NCBI RefSeq assembly: GCF_027580225.2
Contig: NC_073341.2
Location: 16,676,501-16,740,500 of the forward strand
Direction: 5' to 3'
Source of the DNA: Misgurnus anguillicaudatus
Taxonomy: Eukaryota; Chordata; Actinopteri; Cypriniformes; Cobitidae
DNA length: 64,000 nt
The first letter of the stretch is position 1, and the number at the start of each line of letters is the position of its first letter. The position numbers and the translations under genes were made by a program. Below are positions 48,749 through 59,100 of this stretch, piece after piece. A model generated the notes under the pieces. It did not search any database and was not told where the DNA came from. It worked only from the letters and a program-made list of their open reading frames with translations.

Positions 48749-49863
48749 CAGTGGCGGTTCTAGACAAATTTCACTAGTGGGGCCAAGGAGGGGCCAGTGT
48801 TTTACCAGAGGGGCACATAAAAAAAGGGCAAGAAATTATATTTAAAGATTATAGGGGCGGTTACAGGAATTAGTTTAAGACAGGACTAGGCCTTAGTTTA
48901 ATTAGGAAATATAACTAGTTTTAACAAACATGCATTACTAAATACATTACTTGTGTGCATTTTGAAGCAAAACAAAGGGCACTGGTGTATTTTAAAATAA
49001 GGCATTGCAAGTTGTTTTCAGTTTGGACAGCTCTTACATTTATTTTAGTCTAGGAGTCTAATCCCTTTCCGGGAAACTGCCCCATAAACTTTATCTTACT
49101 TTACAATCATGTAAATCTTTATTTAATACAAGAGTGAGTGCAGGTGCAAAAGGGGAGCTTGGCTCTTTTCTAAAGCCCCCCAACCGAAAATCATGCGAGC
49201 CTACTCAATAAACTTTATGAAATGCAAACTTTTATAAAGACAAACGTTTGTTTTAGTTTACATATAAACATACATTGCTGGACAGTTAGGGACCACAATC
49301 TAATCAGTATTTAAAATAATATTTATTTTAAATTGTAAACATTTTTATATGACACATTTAATTATATTCCTCCAATTTTATGCACGTATATGTAAGGGCA
49401 TAATTACAGCGCTTTTTACAATGTGTAAACTTTAAAAATTTAGCGAGATGTTGGTTTTGCCGGTTGTTGATGAGTAACAGCTGTGAATGATCACCGCGCT
49501 TAAGCAGCCACGTCACAGAAGAACAAGTGAACAGTGTCCCAAATGTCAAGTGAGCTAGAGTCCTTACCAGTGCCCAAACCTGCATACACATTCTCAACAT
49601 CGGAAAATTGGGAACGAATTGAGACACTCGCTGAACAGCACCCAGCACCCGCAGCCAGCCAGCTACAGTGGTTGGGTGCGCCGCTCTAATTTGCCCGTTT
49701 AGAACGTTATGCGTCGGATTAGTTCCGCTTTTGGCGCTCGCGTGTAAAATCTAAATAAATGTATACTTTTTTATTTGGTCAGCACGGGGTGGCCACAGGG
49801 GTGGCCAGGGACTTGTCTACAGAGGCACGGGCCACCCTTGGCCTCCGTGTAGAACCGCCACTG
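48749..49863. mobile_element. hAT-type element inserted in layer 2, 1,115 bp
   Basis: Ends CAGTGGCGGTTCTAGAC and GTAGAACCGCCACTG, near-perfect inverted repeats. Flanked by identical 8-bp ACGCGGAC at 48741-48748 and 49864-49871. The subterminal GGGGCCA/TGGCC words are GC-rich. A 96-residue minus-strand frame (49,358-49,648) is unrecognised. Interrupted by the MITE at 48,854-49,083. Confidence 0.92.
48854..49083. mobile_element. MITE of the GGGGCGGTT family, 230 bp
   Basis: Starts GGGGCGGTTACAGGAATTAG and ends CCGGGAAACTGCCCC, flanked by ATA on both sides (48851-48853 and 49084-49086). The interior (GGACTAGGCCTTAGTTTAAT, then GTTGTTTTCAGTTTGGACAG) matches the copies at 34,024, 42,259 and 51,203. 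Confidence 0.88.
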
Positions 49864-50510
49864 ACGCGGACCGTAAGCGCTGTGATTGGTCCACCAGAAC
49901 CCCTCCCGTCAGGTAAAAAAACTGCGTCATAGGTATTTCCGTTTGAGACGGTGAAAACAAAGACGAGCCAAGTTGAGGAGTGATTTAACTCAAACTGAAA
50001 CATAAGTCGCTGTTTATTTACTTCCATCATTGCTGGTCTTCTCAAATTATACACAACAAGTTGCTATTTCTTCTTCGTTTGTGGGTTTACTTGCTTAGCT
50101 TCTTCTTCTGTGACGACTTCTGCTGCTACTGTGGTTACACGCGTGATTACTGCCAACCAGCGGTTTCGCGTGTGTTTGGACGTCGACGCGGACGGCGACG
50201 CACAAGTATAAATGAAAACCGACGCGGAACCTACGCCGTCGCTGCTACGCCGTAGGACCTACGCACGACTATAAATCGCCCTTAACGCGCAGCATTTTAA
50301 TGTCAGTAACGATAACGGCGTTATAACGGGGGAAACAGTAGTTTATTTGATTACTCGTTACTGAAAAAAATAACGCAGTTACTAACGCCAATTACTTATA
50401 ACGCCGTTATTCCCATCACTGGTTACTGGTGTGTATCTTAAGACACTGGCATATTTTAAGATCAATATGTGCACATTATTTTCAGTTGAAACAGCTCAAA
50501 CTTGTTTTTA

Positions 50511-51202
50511 GTTAATATTTCAATTCAATTTGCAATATAAAAATCTTTTTGCACTACAATTTGTCACAAAGGGCATGCAGAAACCTGGCTTCCAATTCCT
50601 AAATCTTTCGGTGAACAATTTCAATCCTGCTAGAAACAGGTGACAATCAAATATTGTTACGCTCATTGGTTGGTGTTGTAGTTTATTTGCTGAAAAAGCT
50701 TCTGCAAAACCGGTTCATGTTTCTGTAATGTGTTTTGTTGTATTTCTGTGACTTTACAAATTTACATTGTAGAGTAACATGCATTAATTTATCTTAACTT
50801 TGTCTGTGGTCTTGTCATTATAATGCAAAGAAATATGACTTACTACACAACCATGTTACGTATGTAATGAATTAATTTCACAATTAAAAGTTTGAGGTAG
50901 CTTAGTTATTAAATGTAAAAATTCAAATCAAATTGAATTTACTACTAAATAGTAATAAACTGAGTAAGTTACAAATGTCTTAATGGCAGTAAGTAACACA
51001 TTGTTTATATGGGTTCTTACAAAGTTTTATAGACCTTAACCTACAAGATCCATATACTGCTTGTATATGACTTATTGGTGTGTGCAGAACATGAGCAAAA
51101 GTCCAAACCTGCACGGGTCTCCCAACACTTTACTTTAAACCTTGAAAGATGTTTTAGTTCTAAAGTAACTTTGACCCAAGACTATTATACAATGAAGATG
51201 TA
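50511..51202. other. Gap, nothing recognised
   Basis: AT-rich sequence without long frames, clear repeats or terminal inverted structures that I can identify. Confidence 0.5.
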
Positions 51203-51386
51203 GGCCCAGTTTCACAGCCAGGATTAGGCCTTAATCTTTACTGTTGTGCATGAAACAATACCGAGACATACTGAAACAGCACTGGTCTACTTTAAGATAT
51301 GTCAGTGCAAGTTGTTTTCAGTTTGGACAGCTAAAAATGCATTTTAGTCTGAGACTAAGCTTAAGCCTTTTCTGCGAAACCAGGCC
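51203..51386. mobile_element. MITE of the GGCCC...TTTCACAG family, 184 bp
   Basis: Starts GGCCCAGTTTCACAGCCAGG and ends CTGCGAAACCAGGCC; GTTGTTTTCAGTTTGGACAG lies inside, as in the copy at 48,854. The flanks are TA and ATA, so a short TA-containing duplication is likely. Shorter than its relatives. Confidence 0.82.
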
Positions 51387-51397
51387 ATAATGTTATA

Positions 51398-51676
51398 CAC
51401 TGTAAAACCTAAAAGTTAACTCAACTCAAACCATTTAAGTAAACCGGTTGCATTCGTTTTAAAACACATACATTTGAGTACTGTGAACTTATACAAATTG
51501 AGTTATATGCAGCTATGCACTTATATTTAAGTTCACACTACTTAAATATAAGTGCATAATTGCACATGACTCAAGTTCACAGTACTTTAATTTATGTGTT
51601 TTAAAACTTAAATAGTCTAATGCAACCAGTTTACTTAAATGGTTTGAGTTAAGTTAACTGTTAAGGTTTTACAGTG
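51398..51676. mobile_element. Foldback MITE (CACTGTAAAACC ends, TA duplication)
   Basis: Arms of more than 100 bp form an imperfect inverted repeat: CACTGTAAAACC, then AACTCAAACCATTTAAGTAA in both arms. Flanked by TA at 51396-51397 and 51677-51678. 279 bp, non-coding, Tc1/mariner-like. Confidence 0.9.
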
Positions 51677-51678
51677 TA

Positions 51679-52232
51679 AAAGTTCAAGATTCTGAAAAAT
51701 TGCAGAGGCTGTAGATTTAATATTATATTTTTTTCATATAAAATCTTATTTGTAATTTAAGTGTGAATGTGCATTAAATAGAAATGTATCACTGTTATTA
51801 AATATAGAATAATATTTAGATTTCAATCCTCCTAGAGACTCAGTATGTAAAACATATCTCCTTTGTGATTGGATAGTTGTAATATGGAACAAACATGCCA
51901 TAACCAGTTTATGGCTTTAATTGTATGTGGTTTTGCTTGTCAAATGTCAAGCTTATGAAACAAAACAATTCGGAGAGTCTGTTGTCAGCACTCTATGAGA
52001 AAAACTATGATGCATGGGCCTGATACTCATGACTCAGAAAGTTTATTTGTGAAAATCTGAAAAACTAGCATTAGTTTAAAAAAATCATGTTTATCAAATG
52101 TATTACATTTTGTAAAATGCAAATTATAATACCCATTATGTTAAAAAGCTGACTTGTAACTAAATACTGTATTGTGTTTTAAAGGTATCAAAATGTTGAT
52201 AACCTTCATGCTTTGAAGAAACATTACAGATC
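51679..52232. other. Gap, nothing recognised
   Basis: AT-rich intergenic sequence; no frame, tRNA or repeat structure that I can support. Confidence 0.5.
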
Positions 52233-52235
52233 TAA

Positions 52236-52784
52236 GGCTTAGTCCACACGGACACGGGTATATTTATAACCGGAGTTTTCCCTAAAAAAAAATCCCGTCC
52301 ACACATGCTCGGTTTAAATTAAATATCCATCCACACGATAAAGCAAAAGCACGCTATCAAGCGCTGTCAAGAGCATGCCATGCCAGCAGGCGGGGATATA
52401 ACCCAAATCGTGTTCCGCAATATAGTGAGATAACTGAGCATCTATCTGTATACATGTTAGAAGCCCTGTTGGCACAGTTATTATTAGCAAGATACGTCCG
52501 CAATTGCAAAGAATCATCAACAAAGCAGTCAGAGGCGCACAATCTTGACGTCAAACACAGTGAATAACGGCGCACACTCTGACGTCGCAAGGCAAAACCC
52601 CCGTAGTTTTACTCTCTACACGACACCACTGTAACCGGGGTTTCTTAAAAAGCTCACCCTGGCCGGGGTTTTCAAATATGCTCGGTTTCAGTGCACTGAT
52701 ACTGCGGTTTCGTGTGGACGAACGGCCGAACCGCGTGAAAAAACTCACGGTTATAAAAATACCCGTGTCCGTGTGGACTAGGCC
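52236..52784. mobile_element. PIF/Harbinger-type MITE (GGCYTAGTCCACACGG ends)
   Basis: Left end GGCTTAGTCCACACGGACAC and right complement GGCCTAGTCCACACGGACAC, continuing with GGGTAT and TTTATAACCG in both arms. Flanked by TAA (52233-52235 and 52785-52787), the 3-bp target of PIF/Harbinger. 549 bp. Minus-strand frames of 69-77 residues inside are not recognisable proteins. Confidence 0.9.
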
Positions 52785-52787
52785 TAA

Positions 52788-53319
52788 ATACTTCATGCAG
52801 GTTTGGTGTACATAACAACCATGACGGGACTTTCCCAAACTGGTTAGACATGACTTTATTGTAACCATAAATGTTTTAACAAAGGAAGGAACCTTGAGGC
52901 TTAAAGACAATAATATTTTGTTTCTTTGATCAAGTAATAACATAATTTCAGAAATCTATTGCAATAATTTATAATTTCACAGTTTTGATGGACCATTGCC
53001 ACAGAAGAGCAGGATATCCTTTATTCAGTCTGAAATTCCACAATGGAACTTATATAAGATAGCAGATCATTACATTTTAAATATCTCTAGCATACATGCC
53101 TAGTGAGAAATGTTAGAATGTAATTTCGTGGATATAAATCTTTTTTTCAATCCATTTTTTTCATAATTACTGTGATACTCATTGTTTGTGTGATACTGGC
53201 ACCTAGAGGCTATAGTGATAACTTACAGCGCATTATTTTGTATTATTTCTAACAAAATATTCTACTTTTTTTTGACAGCAGTGTCTTTTTTGTAGAGTTG
53301 CTTGTTCTTTATGTGTTCC
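52788..53319. other. Gap, nothing recognised
   Basis: AT-rich, no recognisable gene or element. The minus-strand 130-residue frame at 52,551-52,943 spans the right end of the MITE and is not credible. Confidence 0.45.
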
Positions 53320-53460
53320 TGTGGATTTTCTCCACATACAGTCCAAAGACATGTAGATCAGGATGATTTGGACTATAGGTGACAGTATGTACGTGTGTGT
53401 CCCTGTGTTAGCCCTGTGAGGGAATGGCCGCCAGGTGTTTCCCTACCTTGTCCCAAAAAT
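53320..53460. repeat. Dispersed teleost repeat fragment
   Basis: Contains TCCACATACAGTCCAAAGAC followed by ATG, close to the ACAGTCCAAAGACATG core of a very abundant fish interspersed repeat, with CCTGTGAGGGAATGGCC downstream in the expected order. Ends not defined. Confidence 0.55.
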
Positions 53461-53552
53461 AGTTGGGTTACTCTTCACAGAGACCCCACATATTAGAAAA
53501 TGTATGATTGCAGTTTCTGAAGCTTAACCGGTAGAATATGACACAATAAAGC

Positions 53553-53694
53553 AATAAACCCCGAGAAGCAGTGGGTTACCAGTGCATTTTATAACAGCTA
53601 AGGGGCGTTGTTACGACGCGGAGCGGAGTGCCTAAAACCCCCTTAGCTGTTATAAAATGCACTGGTAACCCAACGCTTCGAGTGGTTTATTGCG
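53553..53694. repeat. Long palindrome (about 55-bp arms)
   Basis: CAATAAACC starts the left arm and GGTTTATTG ends the right; both arms carry GGGTTACCAGTGCATTTT or its complement and CAGCTAAGGGG or its complement. The loop is about 30 bp (GTTACGACGCGGAGCGGAG). It may be part of the element to its right. Confidence 0.85.
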
Positions 53695-54632
53695 TTTATA
53701 AAACGGTTACTTCATATGCATAACGTTAGCGGGATTTTATCAAATAAAACCCAAATAAGTTGTAATTATTTTAGTACAAATATTGCTCTTCCGCCAAACA
53801 AAGTAGTTCCTCAGAATCAAGTGTGACTGAAACAGAGCGCAGTTCCCAACCAACCAACACAAACGCAGCAAAGACACAATGAAAATATGATTTAAGACTG
53901 TGGTGTTTATTTTTATAAATCAACATTCATCTAATTTATACATTAACATTTATATTAATGTACAAATTAGATGCAAGTGTTGAAGTGATGATCAAATATG
54001 CCTGGAAGCATGCTGAACTTTTTCCCCGTCAACGTTTTTTTTTTTTTAAGTTGCCACCCAGTTTTAGTTTAATGCCTTGCAGAAAAACATAAAATATCAA
54101 ATGAAAGAACAGACCATCCGCTTTCAAACAAATACAAACAAAAAAACATTTCATCCTACCTTTATTTGTTCTCTTATCACCTCTCAAATTTTTGTATTAA
54201 AAGCGGAGATAATTCCATTTTTGTGAAGAACTTTAGTAAGAGATCAAATTCAGAGACATGAACAGTACTACACGGTGTTTTCAGTGAATGCGTCAGTGTT
54301 TAAGGTGGGTAAGATCGCCACCCAGTGGATAAAAGCAGACGTATGAACTTGAGTTATAAAATCCTCAGACAACGTTTTCTCTTTATCGACGAGATGACTC
54401 AACAATATTTATTGACATTCATCTGGATATCGCCATTAATTGTGCAATTGTAGACAAATTAAAAATATGATTAAAGACTGTGGTGTTTATTTTCATAAAT
54501 CAGTACGCAGCAACAGTGGCGCAGTGATACTTGTAATGTGGTCTGAACCGTGAGGTTACCGGTGTATTTTATCACGGCTTAGAACGCGTTTCAACCAATC
54601 AGAATCAAGAACCAGAACTGGCCGTTTTATAA
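53695..54632. mobile_element. Degraded element with TTATAAAACGG ends
   Basis: TTTATAAAACGGTTAC near 53,694 and the complement GGCCGTTTTATAAA near 54,620 mark possible ends. A direct repeat of about 45 bp (AAGACTGTGGTGTTTATTTT) occurs at about 53,888 and 54,474. The AACCAATCAGAATCAAGAAC stretch next to the right end is common in zebrafish repeats. No clear duplication was found. Confidence 0.5.
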
Positions 54633-55055
54633 ATATATTTACAAACCCATAAGGCTAACCTAGAAAATATCCATTTGGGTTCAAACAACCTAGCATACAC
54701 TGAATAAAATATGTTGGCCATTCCTGCATCATAATTTTAAAGTAAATTCAGCCTGTTGACATTTAAATCACAATAATATATAACATTTGCTGTTTTTACA
54801 CAAATATGAGTTTACTTAACTTATTTACTGGTAACATCAGTTAATTTAACTTAAAATGTTCAAGTATGCTATACATATTATTTTAACTTGGAGTTCATAC
54901 AGTGTACTGATGCATATTATAAATAAAGAGTATTGAATGACTAATGCCAGTCATTGAATGAATGGATGCTTCAGAATTTTTTGCTGTTTTTTATTATTGT
55001 GGAGAGAAATACTATGTGTCCAAAAGGGTCAAGTTGTTTTTTTAGTAACACGTTT
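54633..55055. other. Gap, nothing recognised
   Basis: AT-rich. A 64-residue frame beginning at 54,954 runs into the repeat fragment at 55,060 and is not supported as a gene. Confidence 0.45.
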
Positions 55056-55278
55056 CACCCTTTTGTTGCCCCTGTCCCAATTTTTTTGATATGTGTTGTT
55101 GTCATCAAAATTGAATTAACCTTTCTCTTAAATGGTACATTTCCTTAGTTGAAACATTTGATGTGTTTGATGTTCTATAGTAAATGAGTTTTTGAGGTTA
55201 TTGCATTCCAAATTTATTTACACTTTTCGCGTGTAAAAACATATAAGCATTTTTTTTCTGGAAATGGGGTTTGCAGTT
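55056..55278 (+). repeat. Degraded DNA-transposon or LINE end fragment
   Basis: GTCCCAATTTTTTTGATATG, then GAAACATTTGATGTGTTTGA, TTATTTACACTTT and TGGAAATGGGGTTTG, occur in the same order as in a common fish repeat that ends TTTTTGGAATTGGGGTTG. Old and diverged; class not certain. Confidence 0.5.
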
Positions 55279-55323
55279 AATCTGTTGATCTGTTTTCTCA
55301 CAATGCAGGATGTCTCAAATAGG

Positions 55324-55604
55324 TAAAGGCATAGTTCACACAAACATTTAAATGTTGTTAGGATTTACTCTGTTGTTCTAAACCTGTCTTTCCTTATTCT
55401 GTTAAAAACAAAAGAAGATATTTCCATAAATGATTGTAAGCACACAATTGATAGCACCCATTGACCTCCATAGAATTTGTTTTTCCTACTATGGAAGTCA
55501 ATGGGTACCATCAACTGTGTGCTTACCATAATTTATCAAAAAATCAAACTTGAGAGTGAGTAAATGATAATAGAATTTTTATTTTTTGATAAACTATCCC
55601 TTTA
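55324..55604. mobile_element. Cyprinid-type MITE (TAAAGGxATAGTTCAC ends)
   Basis: Left TAAAGGCATAGTTCACAC and right AACTATCCCTTTAA are inverted repeats; the middle is a palindrome around TTCCTACTATGGAAGTCAATGG and its complement. This is one of the commonest non-autonomous elements in zebrafish and carp genomes and is the best clue to the organism in the window. Confidence 0.85.
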
Positions 55605-56130
55605 AACGTGAAAATGCACAGTGTATATAACATAGAGTATACAACTTTACCAGCTTGTAAGAAAGTCTTGCCTAGCAATACTTGACACTTTTGACCACAG
55701 TGGTTGATTTGTCAGTTTATGGATACTTGCTCGGTAAAAAGAGTTCTTAGATGAGTATATTTTCAGTTATCCCACTGCAAAATCTATTAATTTGTTATCT
55801 CACACTGTTTCTGTGTGAATTTACTAACTCTGGATCATGTAAATTCAACAAGATATGCTAAGGGGATGTAATATACAATTACTAAAATAAATATATGTAA
55901 AAGATTTCAGAACTACAATCAGATAGCTATAACATTTACTGGGAAAGCCTAGTTGTGCTGTAGTTTAATATTGTACATGTAATACAATATTAAATTAAAT
56001 GCATACATTATTATCTCAGCACAGTAGTGATTGAAGGAAATGGAAACATGTACTGGTTTTAGATTCATTAAAATTTTGTTAACTATCAAGTAAATATGAT
56101 GTTGCTCATATTACTTTTCAGCTGATGGAT
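55605..56130. other. Gap, nothing recognised
   Basis: AT-rich; no gene, tRNA or repeat identified. Confidence 0.5.
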
Positions 56131-59100
56131 CCCAGCTAACAGGAAACGTTCCCGTAACTTTGGCTAACGTTCTCTAAAGGTTCTCCTAAAGTTATCCAAA
56201 AACGTTCTTGCAATAACATTAGTAGACCGTTTCCCTAACGTTATCTGCAATTAATAAACGTCCTTAAAACGTTAGCATTAGAAATGTTATTATTGCATTG
56301 TTAGTGGAATGTTCTACACACCTTAGTATTGAAAACGTTACTGTTGTGTATGTAATGTAACGTTCTTAAAACGGTAACATTGAAAACGTTACAATTGCAT
56401 TGTTAGCAGAACGTTCTACACACCCTACATTAAAACGTTACCATTGTGTATGTAATGTAACATTCTTAAAACAGTAACATTAAAAACGTTATAATTGCAT
56501 TGTTAGCAGAACGTTCTTCATACCCTAGCATTGAAAACGTTACTGTTCTGTATGTAATGTAACATTCTTAAAACTGTAGCATTGAAAACGTTACCATTGT
56601 GTATGTAATGTAACGTTCTTAAAACAGTTACATTTAAAACTTTATAATTGCATTGTTAGCAGAACGTTCTACACACCCTAGCCTTGAAAACGTTACTATT
56701 GTGTATGTAATGTAACATTCTTAAAACTGTAGCATTGAAAACGTTACCATTGTGTATGTAATGTAACGTTCTTAAAACAGTAACATTAAAAACGTTATAA
56801 TTGCATTGTTAGCAGAACGTTCTACACACCCTAGTAGGGGTGACCCAGAATAGTCGAAGATTGGATGCATCGATAGGAGAAGCCTGATTCTACTACCAAT
56901 CTCACAGTCGAATCGTCGCAGATGTGTTATGAAATAAGGATCATTCAATTTTGGCCGTATATGGGTGCACACATTATCTGACTTCACATAACAGATTTCT
57001 CCCAATATATTAATATACAGCATATTATTATAATTCTGCAAATAATATGTGGAGTAGCAGCTTTCAATAAATATTTTTACAATTTGTTAATAAATCCAAC
57101 AGCCGCTTTGACAGGGCTACACATCCATAAGAGGTTTCTAGGTTAATAAACCATTGCCTCTTTGTTTCTACATTTAAAAGACAAAGCAGGCAATTTTGGC
57201 AATACTTTCGTTCTTTTAATCATTTCTTTATTTTATTTAATTTTATTTTATTTATTTTATTTTATTTATAAATCACTCTGGGTTATCTGATGTATCTATT
57301 TGGCTTGTGTTTCGTTTCCGTGCACTTGAGGCATTATGCACATTTGTTCTGCACTTTGTTACTTCTGACCTTATTCTGATCTAATTTAAGTCTGTAAATT
57401 TTGGATTGTTTTTCGTTGTATCGATGTTGCGCTATTGCGTGCTGGCCATGCTTGCGCATGCAATTTAGCCGAACGGGCTAGGTGCTCTTCGTCTCATATT
57501 TAGGAGTTCATCAAACTAAACATTAAAAAACGGATGTTTTTCGACGGGTATAAGTTTTAAAATGTATTTCAAACGTTTCTTTAAATTTCGGTGATGAAAC
57601 GGAAAATATCTGCACCGAACTTATATTTATGCCTGACACGACTGTCTTTCTTGTGATTTAATATTATGGTAAGGGTTCACTTTCAAATGATAGAAAAGAG
57701 ATTCCTGAAATAAATAATATAAGAATCATCAGGTGTTTCTGTATCTAAAGTGAATACAGAGATGATCAAAGTCAAAGCAAGCAAGCAGGTATTTCTGTGC
57801 TAAATAATAACACATAGTGTTTATAAAATCATTAATTTAAGTGTTTTTCTTGTTATAAATTAACATTTAATGAATTGTATATAAAGCTTAGTTTTCATCA
57901 TTTACAGTAACAATCACAAATTATTTGTCATTTCTCATTTGTCGTTTTTTTGTCATGACTGCTTTGACGCGCTAAATCTCCAAATTAAATAAAAACACTG
58001 AATTGTAGCCGGGGTTTCCAAGGAAGGATCACCTTTGGGTTTTTTTTAGGTTTAGTTATAAAAATGTTTTTTTTGTGTGTGTGTGTGTGTGATGTTCTGT
58101 AGATCGTGGCTTTAAAATGTTATAAGGAATAATTAAACAATTGTTGCCTTACATTTTATCTTAAAAATATATATATATAAATGCACCGTCAGTTTTGTCT
58201 TCGTTCATCACTTGAAAGACAGTTTTGGTCACTTTATCAGAAAGTATCTGTGTGCTGCTTGTGAAAGAAAATAAAAGTTACCAATTTGTACCCGGCCCCC
58301 TCCCAACCCATGCACACACATAGATGATTCGACTATCGGTCGACTATGGAAAGATTAGACAATTCTGATTCGAATATGTAAATCCTTAGTCGAGGACACC
58401 CCTACACCCTAGCCTTGAAAACGTTAATGTTGTGTATGTAATGTAACGTTCTTAAAACTGTAGCATGGAAAACGTTACCATTGTGTATGTAATGTAACGT
58501 TCTTAAAACAGTTACATTAAAAACGTTATAATTGCATTGTTAGTAGAACGTTCTACACACCCTAGCCTTGAAAACGTTACGATTGTGTATGTAATGTAAC
58601 ATTCTTAAAACTGTAGCATTGCAAACGTTACCATTGTGTATTTAATGTAACGTTCTTAAAACAGTAACATTAAAAACGTTATAACTGCATTGTTAGCAGA
58701 ACGTTCTAGACACCCTATCATTGAAAATGTTACCATTATGTATGTAATGTAACATTCTTAAAACTGTAGCATTGAAAATGTTACCATTGTGTATGTAATG
58801 TAACATTCTTAAAACTGTAGCATTGCAAACGTTACCATTGTGTATTTAATGTAACGTTCTTAAAACAGTAACATTAAAAACGTTATAACTGCATTGTTAG
58901 CAGAACGTTCTACACACCCTAGCATTGAAAACTTAACCATTGTGTATGTAATGTAACATTCTCAAAACAGTAACATTATAAAAGTTATAATTGCATTTTT
59001 AGCAGAAAGTTCTACACACCCTAGCCTTGAAAACGTTACTATTGTGTATGTAATGTAACATTCTTAAAACTGTAGCATTGAAAACGTTACCATTGTGTAT

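Larger units (their letters stand above)
43288..50282. mobile_element. PIF/Harbinger-type MITE (layer 2)
   Basis: Terminal repeats AGTGCGATTTATAGTCGTGC (left) and complement AGGGCGATTTATAGTCGTGC (right) continue with few mismatches for about 35 bp. Flanked by TAA at 43285-43287 and 50283-50285, the 3-bp TWA target typical of PIF/Harbinger. Its own sequence is about 0.5 kb (43,288-43,362, 48,703-48,748 and 49,872-50,282), CpG-rich, with CTACGCCGTAGG palindromes. Non-autonomous. Confidence 0.88.
42371..50421. mobile_element. hAT-type element (layer 1), expanded to 8,051 bp by nesting
   Basis: Ends CAGTGTTGGGAACG and CCCATCACTG (complement CAGTGATGGGAATAACG). It is flanked by perfect 8-bp duplications GTTACTGG at 42363-42370 and 50422-50429, the hAT hallmark. 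Its own sequence is only about 1.05 kb (42,371-43,284 plus 50,286-50,421); the rest is later insertions. The AGTAATTA-rich and TAACG-rich ends match the common teleost non-autonomous hAT type. No transposase seen. Confidence 0.92.
42259..50510. mobile_element. Old MITE split by an 8-kb nested insertion (layer 0)
   Basis: The left half (42,259-42,370) starts with GGCCTGGTTTCACAGATAAG and includes CCAGGACTAGGCCTTAGTT. The right half (50,422 to about 50,510) continues with TTTTAAGAT, TTATTTTCAGTTGAAACAGC and TTTTTAGTT, the order seen in the intact relatives at 48,854 and 51,203. Removing 42,371-50,421 and one copy of GTTACTGG joins the halves in register. The right terminus is degraded. Confidence 0.8.

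Noticed and set aside
52551..52943. 130-residue minus-strand frame
   Set aside because: Half of it is the end of a PIF/Harbinger MITE, and the rest is AT-rich intergenic sequence without protein features.
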